Shown here in pieces: positions 37,273 through 46,783 of a stretch of 64,000 bases of DNA. The position numbers and the translations under genes were made by a program. Every line of letters starts with the position of its first letter. The stretch's first letter is position 1. Source of the DNA: Acinetobacter apis (GTDB taxonomy: Bacteria; Pseudomonadota; Gammaproteobacteria; Pseudomonadales; Moraxellaceae); assembly GCF_900197575.1 (NCBI RefSeq), contig NZ_FZLN01000002.1, positions 274,540 to 338,539 of the forward strand, given 5' to 3'. The notes beneath the pieces were generated by a model. The model ran no database searches and was not told the DNA's origin. It saw only the letters and a program-made list of their open reading frames with translations.

Positions 37273-37288
37273 TTATGTATTTCATGTT

Positions 37289-38251
37289 ATGAAAAAAGCG
37301 ACTATATCACAGCAACATCAACATACCTTCCATGAAAGTAATCCATTAGCACAACGTAAAATTTTAATTGCAACTGTAGTGACTGCTGTCATGATGGTTA
37401 TTGAAATTATTGCTGGGACTGTATTTCAATCCATGGCATTACTTGCAGATGGTTGGCATATGAGTTCTCATGTGATTGCCTTGGGATTGGCTTATCTGTC
37501 CTATCGTGCTGCAACACACTATGCAAAAGACCCACGTTTTAATTTTGGTTCATGGAAAATTGAAATTTTAGCGGCATATACAAGTGCCATTTTACTCATG
37601 GGCGTGGCGATATTAATGGCGATTGGTTCAATCAATCGTTTATTTCATCCGGTCTCTATTGAATATAATGAAGCTATTTTTGTGGCAACTCTTGGTTTAC
37701 TCATCAACTTGGTTTGTGCTTGGCTATTAAAAGACCATCATGATCATACACATGAACATCATGGACACCTTCACCATGCACATCATGCCGAAGATCATCA
37801 TCATGTTCATGAAGATCTCAATCAAAAGGCAGCTTTTTTACATGTAGTTGCAGATGCCACCACATCGGTTTTGGCCATTATTGCACTTATTCTTGGCAAA
37901 TATTTTGGATGGGATATTTTAGATGCCATACTGGGTCTAGTAGGTTCTGTTTTGGTTGCGCAATGGTCATGGGGTCTACTGAAACAAACTGGCGTAATTT
38001 TACTTGATGCTGAAATGCAGCACCCGATTGTCGAGCGTGTATTACATACACTGTCACACAGTACGCTATTGGCTGATGCCGTCTTAACAGATGTGCATTT
38101 GTCGCAAGTTAGCAAAAATAAATTTTCATGTATGTTGCAAATTGAATCAGCAAATCAGTTGGTCACTGCTAAAGAAATTCGTCATCTATTGTCTATACAT
38201 CATGAATTGGTACATACCACCATTGAAATTAATCCGCCTGCACCCGCATAA
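37289..38251 (+). CDS. dmeF: CDF cation exporter, DmeF-like (Co/Ni)
   Basis: The protein is 320 residues from ATG 37289; an upstream open extension crosses the repressor gene and is not coding. There are six membrane segments. The metal site in TM2 reads LLADGWHMSSHV and in TM5 FLHVVADATTS. A very His-rich loop with about 15 histidines lies between TM4 and TM5 (around residues 155-180). The C-terminal cytoplasmic domain is present. DmeF proteins export cobalt and nickel. Regulation by the divergent RcnR-like repressor is strongly suggested. Confidence 0.87.
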   Translation: MKKATISQQHQHTFHESNPLAQRKILIATVVTAVMMVIEIIAGTVFQSMALLADGWHMSSHVIALGLAYLSYRAATHYAKDPRFNFGSWKIEILAAYTSAILLMGVAILMAIGSINRLFHPVSIEYNEAIFVATLGLLINLVCAWLLKDHHDHTHEHHGHLHHAHHAEDHHHVHEDLNQKAAFLHVVADATTSVLAIIALILGKYFGWDILDAILGLVGSVLVAQWSWGLLKQTGVILLDAEMQHPIVERVLHTLSHSTLLADAVLTDVHLSQVSKNKFSCMLQIESANQLVTAKEIRHLLSIHHELVHTTIEINPPAPA

Positions 38252-38784
38252 ACAATGATCATTTATTTAAGTTAGGCAAATTCATTGAATTTTCAAAACA
38301 ATTTAAATGGGTTTGCCTGCTTTTATATTTTTTAATCAAAAGCCTATATTGATTTTTCTTATGGTCTACGACATTTAAATAACTCATTTATATTTAAAAG
38401 ATTTGATGAATGATTTTAAAGTGAACTATTTGTCTGATTATTTTTTCATATGAGCTTAATTGGTTTTGCCAATACAATTAATCATATCTCATTGAAAAAT
38501 ATAAATTTTAAATTATGATTTTCAACTGTTTAATTTAGCTCTGTTGGTTTTATTTTACACAATCTTTTGCCTGAACATTTTATGATAAAATAAAGTCTCA
38601 TATCAGACTTAGCTGATTTACTGCCGTCTAAAATATGGATTATTAACGCTTTTACACGATTTTAACAACAACTCATTTATGATCGGAAATAACTATTAAA
38701 CTTATCATCTTAATCTTATTTAAAGATGGTGAAAAAATGAGTAAAATTAAACCTCAAGTATGGCATGGTGTCCTAGGAAAAATT
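38252..38784. other. Intergenic region between dmeF and katB
   Basis: The left end holds a terminator-like structure (38274-38318: AGGCAAA ... TTTGCCT, about 11 of 13 bases paired, long loop, then T-rich). The rest is AT-rich with no clear gene. If katB begins at 38737 the last 48 bases are coding. I could not identify a definite OxyR site by eye. Confidence 0.4.
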
Positions 38785-40311
38785 ATGCACTTTAAAAAAT
38801 CTTTAGCAATCGTCGCATTGATTGCTCCAGCTTTAGTTTCACAACATACCATTGCAGCAGACCCACTTACACGTGATAACGGTGCTCCAGTTGGAGATAA
38901 CCAAAACTCACAAACAGCAGGCGCTAACGGTCCAACGCTTTTACAAGACGTTCACCTCATTCAAAAATTACAACGCTTTGATCGTGAGCGTATTCCTGAG
39001 CGTGTTGTCCATGCACGTGGTACAGGTGTTCATGGTGTATTCACACCATCAGCAAACATTTCAGACTTAACCATTGCACAAGTGTTCAAGCCAGGTACAA
39101 CAACGCCTGTATTTGTACGTTTCTCATCAGTGGTTCATGGTAACCATTCACCAGAAACTTTACGTGATCCACGTGGCTTTGCAACCAAGTTTTATACTCA
39201 GCAAGGTAACTGGGACTTAGTGGGTAACAACTTCCCAACATTCTTTATTCGTGATGCCATCAAGTTCCCAGACATGGTTCATGCATTTAAACCAAGTCCA
39301 AAAACAAACCTTGGTGACATGTCACGTACATTTGACTTTTTCCAACATGTTCCTGAGTCAACACGTACGTTAACTGAATTGTTATCAAACAATGGTACGC
39401 CTGCAAGCTACCGTTTTATGGATGGTAACGGTGTTCACGCGTACAAATTTGTCAATGCACAAGGTCAAGTACATTACGTTAAATTCCATTGGAAAAGCTT
39501 ACAAGGCATTAAAAACTTAACGCCAAAAGAAGTTCCTGTGGTTCAAGGCCAAGACTTCAGTCACATGACTGCTGACCTTGTAAACAGCATTAACCGTGGT
39601 GACTATCCAAAATGGGATTTATACATCCAAGTATTAACGCCTGAAGATTTGGATAAATTTGACTTTAACCCATTAGACGCAACTAAAATCTGGCCAAATG
39701 TACCAGAGCGTAAAATTGGTCAAATGGTGTTAAACAAAAACGTAGACAACTTCTTCCAAGAAACTGAACAAGTTGCTATGGCGCCATCAAATATCGTTCC
39801 TGGTATTGAGCCATCAGAAGATAAATTGCTTCAAGGCCGTGTATTCTCTTATGCAGATACACAAATTTATCGTATTGGTACAAATGGTTTAAGCTTACCA
39901 ATTAACCGTCCTGTAACGCCTGTAAACAATGGCAACCAAGATGGTCAAATGAACATTGGTAACACAAAATCAGATGTCAACTACGAGCCAAGTGCACGTC
40001 AACCACGTTCACAAGTTGCTGCTGGCCGTTATAGCCAACTTCCTTTGACAGGTACAACCCAACAAACGAAGATTCAAAAAGAGCAGAACTTCAAACAAGC
40101 TGGCGATCTTTACCGTTCATTCTCAGCGTCTGACCGTAAAGACTTGATCCAAAACTTCGGTGGCGCACTTGCTGGTGCTGACGAACAAGCGAAATATAAG
40201 ATTGCTTCTTTCTTGTATAAAGCTGACCCAGAATACGGTACAGGCGTTGCTAAAGTAGCTAAAGCTGATGTAAACCGTGTGAAAGCGTTAGCTGCACAAT
40301 TAGAAGACTAA
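38785..40311 (+). CDS. katB: Periplasmic catalase, KatB type
   Basis: A clade-3-like haem catalase, about 508 residues from ATG 38785. Distal His is in PERVVHARGTGVHG, Asn in WDLVGNNFPTFFIRDA, and proximal Tyr in RVFSYADTQIYRIGTN. DPLTRDNGAPVGDNQNSQTA after the signal is like Pseudomonas KatB. The signal peptide is clean from ATG 38785 (HFKKSLAIVALIAPALV), with AGGA seven bases upstream. An in-frame ATG at 38737 adds 16 residues with an awkward long n-region and has only GGTGA. It destroys hydrogen peroxide in the periplasm. ankB follows as in Pseudomonas. Confidence 0.93.
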   Translation: MHFKKSLAIVALIAPALVSQHTIAADPLTRDNGAPVGDNQNSQTAGANGPTLLQDVHLIQKLQRFDRERIPERVVHARGTGVHGVFTPSANISDLTIAQVFKPGTTTPVFVRFSSVVHGNHSPETLRDPRGFATKFYTQQGNWDLVGNNFPTFFIRDAIKFPDMVHAFKPSPKTNLGDMSRTFDFFQHVPESTRTLTELLSNNGTPASYRFMDGNGVHAYKFVNAQGQVHYVKFHWKSLQGIKNLTPKEVPVVQGQDFSHMTADLVNSINRGDYPKWDLYIQVLTPEDLDKFDFNPLDATKIWPNVPERKIGQMVLNKNVDNFFQETEQVAMAPSNIVPGIEPSEDKLLQGRVFSYADTQIYRIGTNGLSLPINRPVTPVNNGNQDGQMNIGNTKSDVNYEPSARQPRSQVAAGRYSQLPLTGTTQQTKIQKEQNFKQAGDLYRSFSASDRKDLIQNFGGALAGADEQAKYKIASFLYKADPEYGTGVAKVAKADVNRVKALAAQLED

Positions 40312-40320
40312 TCATTCATA

Positions 40321-40351
40321 TTGATATGCTCCTCAAGGAGCATATCAATTT
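40321..40351 (+). terminator. Hairpin between katB and ankB
   Basis: TTGATATGCTCC and GGAGCATATCAA form a perfect 12-bp stem with a 4-base loop and few following T bases. It may be an attenuator that lowers ankB expression relative to katB rather than a full stop. Confidence 0.6.
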
Positions 40352-40370
40352 AATATGAAGTGAGGATGCA

Positions 40371-40937
40371 ATGAAAATACAATATGCGCTATTCATCAGT
40401 CTCAGTTTAATTGGCATGGCTTCAACAAGCTTTGCTGCAAACACCGCAAAAACTACGCCTGCCTCTTCTGCTGCACAATCAGAAGACATCAAAAAACAGC
40501 TTCGTGAATATTATTTTGATGCTGCACGAACTGGCAACACAAAAATGCTCAATGAATTTATTCAAGCTGGATATAACTTAAACTCACAAGATGAGAAAGG
40601 CTATACTGCGCTGATTTTAGCAGCTTATCATGGTCATAAAGCCATGGTCGATCAGTTATTAAAAGCAGGTGCGAATGCCTGTGTACAAGATAAAACTGGA
40701 AACACTGCACTGATGGGTGCAATTTTCAAAGGTGAGCTTAAAATTGCAAAAACTTTGATGCAAACCGAATGCTCTCCTGACCAAAAGAATAATGCAGGTC
40801 AAACTGCTAGCATGTATGCTGCTTTATTCCAACGTAAAGAAGTTTTAGACAGTTTGGTGAAACAAGGTGCCAACACACAACTTAAAGATGCGCGTGGCAA
40901 CAGCGTCGATAATTTAAGTCGTGGTGAGTTTAAATAA
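40371..40937 (+). CDS. ankB: Exported ankyrin-repeat protein, AnkB-like
   Basis: The 188-residue precursor has a signal peptide of about 22 residues ending in SFAA. About four ankyrin repeats follow, with the cores EKGYTALILAAYHGH, KTGNTALMGAIFKGEL, NAGQTASMYAALFQRK and a partial last repeat. In Pseudomonas aeruginosa AnkB is exported and needed for full KatB activity. It stands 59 bases after katB across a hairpin. It probably binds KatB or helps it fold or take up haem in the periplasm; that role is inferred from the homologous pair. Confidence 0.85.
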   Translation: MKIQYALFISLSLIGMASTSFAANTAKTTPASSAAQSEDIKKQLREYYFDAARTGNTKMLNEFIQAGYNLNSQDEKGYTALILAAYHGHKAMVDQLLKAGANACVQDKTGNTALMGAIFKGELKIAKTLMQTECSPDQKNNAGQTASMYAALFQRKEVLDSLVKQGANTQLKDARGNSVDNLSRGEFK

Positions 40938-40942
40938 CTTCA

Positions 40943-42226
40943 TCACCGATTTTCTGCTTTATATTTCTTCTCTAATACATTATTGAAAATACTTTCAATC
41001 ATCCATACACGATATAAACTATTGAAAGTATAAGTTTCTTCATTAATCTTTAAGACCAACACTGGAAAGTCAGGTTGGGCTTTAGACGAACATACTGCGT
41101 CATTTTCCTTTAACTGCGCATTGACATCTATCTCTGTCAGATCTGCAATGTGCAGGCTTTTTCGAACCTTTAATGCATGTGGGTGATACGTCAAATCACA
41201 GCCTTTAGCCCATACCGACCTTAAAATGGTATAAATCGCATCAATGCGTTCATCTTCTGGTACGCTATAAAATAAACGCGCCATTTCATAAACCCCTTTT
41301 TCAGTCGGTCGACAAAACGGGGTGAAATCTACTTGGGCACGCTTAGACAACCTAGTTGCTAAAGACCAATCAAATTGGTCACGACCATGGTAAGTTAAAG
41401 GGTGTACACGCAATTGAATATTGTAATAGCCTGCAAGCTCTTCTTTAATATAAGCCAATAGTAGCCAACTGATTGGATCTTCAAGGGCAATGTACAAATC
41501 TAGTTCAGGGTGCATCGCTTGAATGTCTGCAAGCTCTTCTGGATCACCCATTAAGTGTTCACGCCATTCAATATGATTGGTCAAGAAGATTGGATTTTCA
41601 GTCAATAATTTTTGTTGTTTTAAACGTCGTGTTAACCGTAATAAATTGTCTACAGCATTGTATTTGCGCCCACCAAACTCAAAAAAACTAACCAACAACG
41701 GTTCATCATTAAATATGCGTTCTGGATAATTTTTTGGCGTAGCTTGACGACTTGCCATTGTATAGAGGGTGCGCAATTTGCCATATTGTTGTTGCCACAG
41801 CATGTGAAATACATTTTCTAATAAATATAGAAACTGCTCATCGCGTAATGGTGTGTTTTTTAAAATTGTTGTAGCTTGTTTTAATGCATCTTCACTTGGC
41901 AACTCTGGCTGATCATCATAGCCAAAGCGGTGTTGCTTGGCTAAAATTTTTGCATCATTCAAGGCATATTTACGCCATTTTTCTTCAGTCATCTGATTAG
42001 GTGGTTCAGCCGATTGACTTGAAATCACTACTTTTAAGGGTTTAATCGACTCTGTTAAGATCTCGTTTAACTGAATTAATTGCTGCACAATTAAATAGCT
42101 GTAAACATCATCTAATCGCAAATGAATTGTCAAACCTTGGTCTGTCGGCAACGTCTCTTGTCGCGAAGGTTGTTTATAAAACAACTTCGATCTCACAGGA
42201 TCAAACCACCGCCGTAGAAAAGACAT
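40943..42226 (-). CDS. Tandem thioredoxin-fold protein resembling HCCA isomerase/DsbA family
   Basis: The 427-residue protein contains two segments with the DxxYSYL/SWLL start of 2-hydroxychromene-2-carboxylate isomerase or DsbA-like kappa proteins. The first is HLRLDDVYSYLIVQQLIQL (about residues 34-52) and the second LYIALEDPISWLLLAYIKEEL (about residues 245-265). The second continues into LRVHPLTYHGRDQFDW. There is no CxxC motif, so it is not a dithiol oxidoreductase. A duplicated, inactive or glutathione-dependent thioredoxin-fold protein is the best reading. It converges on ankB with a gap of five bases. Confidence 0.55.
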   Translation of the reverse strand: MSFLRRWFDPVRSKLFYKQPSRQETLPTDQGLTIHLRLDDVYSYLIVQQLIQLNEILTESIKPLKVVISSQSAEPPNQMTEEKWRKYALNDAKILAKQHRFGYDDQPELPSEDALKQATTILKNTPLRDEQFLYLLENVFHMLWQQQYGKLRTLYTMASRQATPKNYPERIFNDEPLLVSFFEFGGRKYNAVDNLLRLTRRLKQQKLLTENPIFLTNHIEWREHLMGDPEELADIQAMHPELDLYIALEDPISWLLLAYIKEELAGYYNIQLRVHPLTYHGRDQFDWSLATRLSKRAQVDFTPFCRPTEKGVYEMARLFYSVPEDERIDAIYTILRSVWAKGCDLTYHPHALKVRKSLHIADLTEIDVNAQLKENDAVCSSKAQPDFPVLVLKINEETYTFNSLYRVWMIESIFNNVLEKKYKAENR

Positions 42227-42391
42227 TTCTTGAGCCTCTTATTGAACCATTAAATAATAGATAAAAATGAGTATGCTTGAGCAAAGCTTAACTTTGCAAT
42301 ATTTAAGACATTTTAGTTTAACAAAATTTATGTGTAATGACTGTTATATTTAAAAGCTAATTCAGTCTGATTGTTTTTATCACAGATAAAA

Positions 42392-42420
42392 TCTGAGATG
42401 CTCACACAGAGCATCTCAGA
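42392..42420 (-). terminator. Terminator after ilvD
   Basis: TCTGAGATGCTC and GAGCATCTCAGA perfect 12-bp stem, loop ACACA, moderate T run on the minus strand, 10 bases past the stop. Confidence 0.8.
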
Positions 42421-42429
42421 AAACGATTT

Positions 42430-44262
42430 TTAATACACAATACGGACAGCGCCTTTGGCTGCGCTGGTTGCATGTGCTGCATAAATTTTTAATGCATTTG
42501 ATACTTTACGTGGACGGTCTTCTTTTGGCTTCCAACCCAATTGTTCTTGGGCAATACGGCGCTCAGCAAGGACTTCATCTGATACAAGTACATTCATCGT
42601 ACGGTTTGGAATATCAATTTCAATGGTATCACCGTCTTCAACCAAGCCTATAGCACCACCCTCAGCAGCTTCTGGTGAAATATGGCCAATTGATAAACCT
42701 GATGAACCACCTGAGAAACGACCGTCTGTAATTAAAGCACAGTCTTTTCCTAAGCCTTTTGACTTCAAGTAACTCGTTGGGTATAGCATTTCTTGCATGC
42801 CTGGCCCACCACGAGGTCCTTCGTAACGAATGACCACCACATCACCTGCTTTAATGTCTAACTTTAAGATGGCATCTACTGCTGCATCTTGGCTTTCAAA
42901 TACACGAGCTTGACCTGTGAATTTCAAAATCGAGTCATCAACGCCTGCGGTTTTCACAATACAACCATCAAGTGCAATGTTACCAAACAATACCGCTAAA
43001 CCACCGTCTTGTGAAAAAGCATGTGCTGCATTACGAATTACACCTGTTTCACGGTTGCCATCTAAAGTCGGATATTGACGGCTTTGTGAAAATGCCACTT
43101 GTGTTGGAATACCACCTGGTGATGAACGATAAAACTCCATCACGGATTCATCTTCACTGGTAATGATGTCCCATTTATGGATCGCATCTGCCAAGGTTTT
43201 TTCATGCACAGTGCTAACCGATGTATCTAACAAGCCTGCACGACCTAACTCGCCAAGAATTGCCATGATCCCACCTGCACGATGCACATCTTCCATATGT
43301 ACGTCTTGTTTTGCAGGTGCGACTTTACACAACACAGGTACATGACGTGATAAGCGATCAATATCTGCCATTGTAAAGTCAACATTTGCTTCATGCGCTG
43401 CAGCCAATAAATGTAGAACCGTATTGGTTGAACCACCCATTGATACATCAAGTGTCATCGCGTTTTCAAAAGCAGCTTTAGTTGCAATTGAACGTGGTAA
43501 TACACTTTCATCACCTTGCTCATAATAACGCTTAGTAATGTCTACAATCACTTCACCTGCACGTAAAAATAAATTTTTACGATTAGCATGGGTTGCAACA
43601 ATTGAACCATTGCCGGGTAAAGACAAACCCAAAGCTTCTGTTAAGCAGTTCATTGAATTGGCTGTAAACATGCCTGAACATGAACCACATGTTGGACACG
43701 CAGAACGCTCAAAGTCTTGTACTTCTTCATCAGTATAGCTTTCATCTGCTGCAACAATCATTGCATCAACAAGGTCAATGGCTTTTTCATTGCCACGAAA
43801 TTTTACCTTGCCCGCTTCCATTGGACCGCCTGACACAAAAACCACAGGAATGTTTAAGCGCATTGATGCCATTAACATCCCTGGTGTGATTTTGTCACAG
43901 TTTGAAATACAGACTAAGGCATCTGCACAATGCGCATTGGCCATGTATTCCACTGAGTCTGCAATCAAATCACGAGAAGGCAAAGAATACAGCATGCCAT
44001 CATGACCCATGGCAATCCCATCATCAACAGCAATGGTATTGAATTCTTTGGCCACACCACCTGATGCTTGAATTTGCTCAGCCACCAATTGACCTAAGTC
44101 TTTTAGATGCACATGACCTGGCACAAATTGGGTAAATGAGTTGACTACAGCAATGATTGGTTTCCCAAAATCATCATCTTTCATTCCTGTTGCACGCCAT
44201 AAACCGCGTGCGCCAGCCATATTTCTTCCATGTGTCGATGTTTTTGAACGATAATCAGGCAT
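42430..44262 (-). CDS. ilvD: Dihydroxy-acid dehydratase
   Basis: The 610-residue enzyme has the Fe-S cysteines in [12 protein letters not shown] and [19 protein letters not shown]. The metal and catalytic segments ADESYTDEE and [41 protein letters not shown] in outline are also present. It makes 2-oxoisovalerate and 2-oxo-3-methylvalerate in valine and isoleucine synthesis. Full length and intact. It stands alone; upstream is a long spacer. Confidence 0.96.
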   Translation of the reverse strand: MPDYRSKTSTHGRNMAGARGLWRATGMKDDDFGKPIIAVVNSFTQFVPGHVHLKDLGQLVAEQIQASGGVAKEFNTIAVDDGIAMGHDGMLYSLPSRDLIADSVEYMANAHCADALVCISNCDKITPGMLMASMRLNIPVVFVSGGPMEAGKVKFRGNEKAIDLVDAMIVAADESYTDEEVQDFERSACPTCGSCSGMFTANSMNCLTEALGLSLPGNGSIVATHANRKNLFLRAGEVIVDITKRYYEQGDESVLPRSIATKAAFENAMTLDVSMGGSTNTVLHLLAAAHEANVDFTMADIDRLSRHVPVLCKVAPAKQDVHMEDVHRAGGIMAILGELGRAGLLDTSVSTVHEKTLADAIHKWDIITSEDESVMEFYRSSPGGIPTQVAFSQSRQYPTLDGNRETGVIRNAAHAFSQDGGLAVLFGNIALDGCIVKTAGVDDSILKFTGQARVFESQDAAVDAILKLDIKAGDVVVIRYEGPRGGPGMQEMLYPTSYLKSKGLGKDCALITDGRFSGGSSGLSIGHISPEAAEGGAIGLVEDGDTIEIDIPNRTMNVLVSDEVLAERRIAQEQLGWKPKEDRPRKVSNALKIYAAHATSAAKGAVRIVY

Positions 44263-44837
44263 GTGTTTTTTCCAAATTGATGCTTGAGATGGTAATGCAA
44301 TGTTGATGAATCATCAGCTTAAATTGCGTGTCATACAAATAAATTTTGTACCATCATAGTTTTTGGTTAACTGTTAATAAACAGCGATCTCGTCTGAGCA
44401 TGCAAGAACTTTTTTAAGAACATTAAATTAATGGACTAGGTTGATGACCTCATCATAATTTGCATATTTCAGTGATGAATCATGAAAATGTCGCATTTGC
44501 GCAGAAGCAATACCTAAATAGATAGGTTGGGTAAGCATTCATCATCGCGCTGGCATTCAGTGGGTTTAACTAAAATGGCGAATTTTCAAAATTAAATTAC
44601 ATATCACGTTAACACGTTATGAACAACAACGTTCACTTTACTGTCATTTTCTATTCTAACCAATAGATTCACATTCTTAAAGAACATTGGAAGAAATATA
44701 CAATGACCTTGGATGATTAAACTTATATAAAGGTTATATTGACGTTGCTATACCATTTTCATTCAATATAAAACCTTACAAGCTGGATCAAGTCCTTTTT
44801 GAGTAAATACATTGGTGGCTTGATCTCGGAGAGAATC
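44263..44837. other. Long spacer with possible gene remnant upstream of ilvD
   Basis: A 575-base region. A 36-codon frame at 44428-44538 on the minus strand has coding-like composition. Near 44730-44800 two TATATTG-like arms give an imperfect inverted repeat ahead of the VOC pseudogene. No tRNA fold was seen. Confidence 0.4.
44428..44538 (-). other. Short coding-like frame, possible gene remnant
   Basis: 36 codons from ATG to TAA. The translated QPIYLGIASAQMRHFHDSSLK and ANYDEVINLVH look like real protein rather than noise. There are two TGA stops just upstream and no ribosome site. It may be the 3' end of a decayed gene or a true microprotein. I do not recognise it. Confidence 0.25.
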
Positions 44838-45256
44838 ATGAAATTAAACCCCTTGGTTCCTGAACTCATGGTGAAAGATTTAAACATTAGTTACCAATTT
44901 TGGGTAGATATTCTTGGATTCTCTTTAAAGTATCAAAGAATTGAAGATAAATTATGTACTTAGAGCAAAATGGCATTCAATTTATGCTAGAAGAGTAACA
45001 ACAGCACTTATGGTTAACAGGACAACTAAACTATCCTTTTGGCTGAGGAATTCACTTTCAAATTGAAATACCACATATCGATTTAATATTAAATCGGCTC
45101 AAAGAAAAACAATGGCCTCTTTTTTCTGATCTCAATGAATGCTGGTATCGTCAAAATGATGTTGAACATGGTCAAAGACAGTTTTTAGTACAAGATCCTG
45201 ATGGTTATTTGCTGAGAATCATTGAAGTGATTGGAGAAAGACTCATTCAAATCTAA
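44838..45256 (+). pseudogene. Broken VOC-family (glyoxalase/bleomycin resistance-like) gene
   Basis: With GGAGA before ATG 44838, the first frame gives LNPLVPELMVKDLNISYQFW, the typical VOC start, and stops at residue 41. Adding one base near 44954-44958 restores LEQNGIQFMLEE, then an in-frame TAA (44996-44998) and a TGA (45044-45046). After those stops GIHFQIEIPHIDLI and QFLVQDPDGYLLRIIE complete the domain to TAA 45254. So one frameshift and two nonsense codons interrupt an otherwise complete glyoxalase-type fold of about 138 residues. Intact relatives bind metals and act on small molecules or sequester bleomycin-type drugs. Inactivated here unless these are sequence errors. Confidence 0.8.
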
Positions 45257-45715
45257 TGAAAACTCAAATAAAAACAGTTAAATTTAAATTTTTAGATTAT
45301 ATGTTTGTGATAATTTTATTGTTAATCTTTGACGCTACAATCAACTTCAACCACTCAACTCATAGCGAGTCAAAGCTGATTGCAACATCAAAAATCTTTA
45401 TTATTTTTTGTTTTCCATGAATCCCCAAATTCATAATAAGCATCTTATATGTAATTTTATTCTATGTATGTGATCCACAACCTACATATGTTTAAAATAT
45501 AAACTAAATTTAAAATATATGTTTAAATTCAACACTTTAATAATTTTAATAATATAAATTTTGTCTAAATAAAACGTGTTTTCACTTGAAAGGTGGATAT
45601 CAGATATAAAATATCTACCAATACACCCTCATATAACAAGCAATATGTGTGTGATTTTTAAATGCCATAAAAAAAGCCAATGCAAAGCATTGGCTTTTTA
45701 AGTATGCGGCTTAAA
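45257..45715. other. AT-rich spacer between VOC pseudogene and gap
   Basis: It contains the gap terminator at its right end and a 53-codon frame from 45256 with one hydrophobic segment that I do not accept as a gene. Several TTTAAA/AATATA-rich short repeats are present, without any recognisable element. Confidence 0.4.
45671..45700 (-). terminator. Rho-independent terminator of gap
   Basis: AAAAAGCCAATGC and GCATTGGCTTTTT arms, 3-base loop, T run on both strands, 16 bases past the gap stop. Confidence 0.88.
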
Positions 45716-46717
45716 TTATTTAGCAGCAACCACTTGAATGGTATCGATCAAACGGTTAGAGAAGCCCCACTCGTTGTCATACCAACTTGTGATTTTAAGG
45801 AATTTACCACCAATCACGTTAGTTAATTGCGCATCAAAAATTGAAGATGATGGGTTTTTAATGATGTCAGAAGATACAATTTCATCTTCAGTATACTGAA
45901 GTACACCTTTAAGCTCATTTTCAGCTGCTTTTTTCACAACTGCTTTAACTTCTTCAATAGTCGTTTCTTTGCTTAGATTTAAAGACAAGTCAACAATTGA
46001 ACCTGTGATAACAGGAACACGGATTGCACCGCCGTCTAATTTGCCTTTTAATTCAGGGATAACAAGACCAATTGCTTTTGCAGCACCTGTAGATGTTGGA
46101 ACCATGTTTTGTGCAGCAGCACGAGCACGGCGCATATCTTTATGCGGAGAGTCTTGTAAATTTTGATCTTGAGTATAAGCATGGATTGTTGTCATAAATC
46201 CATTTTCAATACCAAAGTTGTCATTAATGACTTTCGCAATTGGCGCTAAACAGTTGGTTGTACATGACGCATTTGAAACAATGTGATGGTTCGCTGCGTC
46301 ATATAAATGATGGTTCACACCATGTACAACTGTTAAGTCAACATCAGATGCTGGTGCAGAAATAACCACTTTCTTTGCGCCTGCTTTAATGTGCTTAGAT
46401 GCTGCTGGACCGCTAACAAATACACCTGTTGACTCTAGAACCACGTCAACGTCAAGTTCTTTCCAAGGTAAGTTTTCAGGATCTCTTTCTTGGTAAACTG
46501 TGATTTTTTTGCCATCAATAAACAGTGCATTGTCTTCAAATTTCACTTCGCCTGGGAAGTTACCGAATGCTGTATCGTATTTTAATAAATGTGCTAGTTG
46601 TTTTACAGACCCTAGATCATTGATTGCAACAATGTTAATTTCGGTTTGCTTTGCTTGAAGTGCACGAACGAAACTACGTCCGATACGACCAAATCCATTA
46701 ATAGCAACATTAATCAT
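45716..46717 (-). CDS. gap: Type I glyceraldehyde-3-phosphate dehydrogenase
   Basis: The 333-residue protein has the Rossmann start INGFGRIGRSFVRAL, NDLGSVKQLAHLLKYDTAFG, the catalytic Cys in SNASCTTNCLAP (near residue 152) and the partner His in THAYTQDQNL. SWYDNEWGFSNR is near the end. It interconverts glyceraldehyde 3-phosphate and 1,3-bisphosphoglycerate. Acinetobacter mostly uses it for gluconeogenesis. A small Cas2-fold-like gene lies 66 bases upstream on the same strand. Confidence 0.96.
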   Translation of the reverse strand: MINVAINGFGRIGRSFVRALQAKQTEINIVAINDLGSVKQLAHLLKYDTAFGNFPGEVKFEDNALFIDGKKITVYQERDPENLPWKELDVDVVLESTGVFVSGPAASKHIKAGAKKVVISAPASDVDLTVVHGVNHHLYDAANHHIVSNASCTTNCLAPIAKVINDNFGIENGFMTTIHAYTQDQNLQDSPHKDMRRARAAAQNMVPTSTGAAKAIGLVIPELKGKLDGGAIRVPVITGSIVDLSLNLSKETTIEEVKAVVKKAAENELKGVLQYTEDEIVSSDIIKNPSSSIFDAQLTNVIGGKFLKITSWYDNEWGFSNRLIDTIQVVAAK

Positions 46718-46783
46718 TTTATACTCACCTTTTAAATAAAACGTCCGTCTTCTTTACTATATTTTATACACTGAAACTTCTAA

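Noticed and set aside
37094..37288. N-terminal extension of the dmeF frame
   Set aside because: It crosses the operator and the divergent repressor gene; the ATG at 37289 directly follows the operator.
37730..37820. Repetitive CATCAT/CACCAT tract that could look like a short tandem repeat array
   Set aside because: It is the coding sequence of the His-rich loop in dmeF and is in frame throughout.
45256..45420. Frame of about 53 codons after the VOC pseudogene with one hydrophobic stretch
   Set aside because: It starts by chance in the pseudogene stop (TAATG), has no ribosome site and no recognisable similarity.
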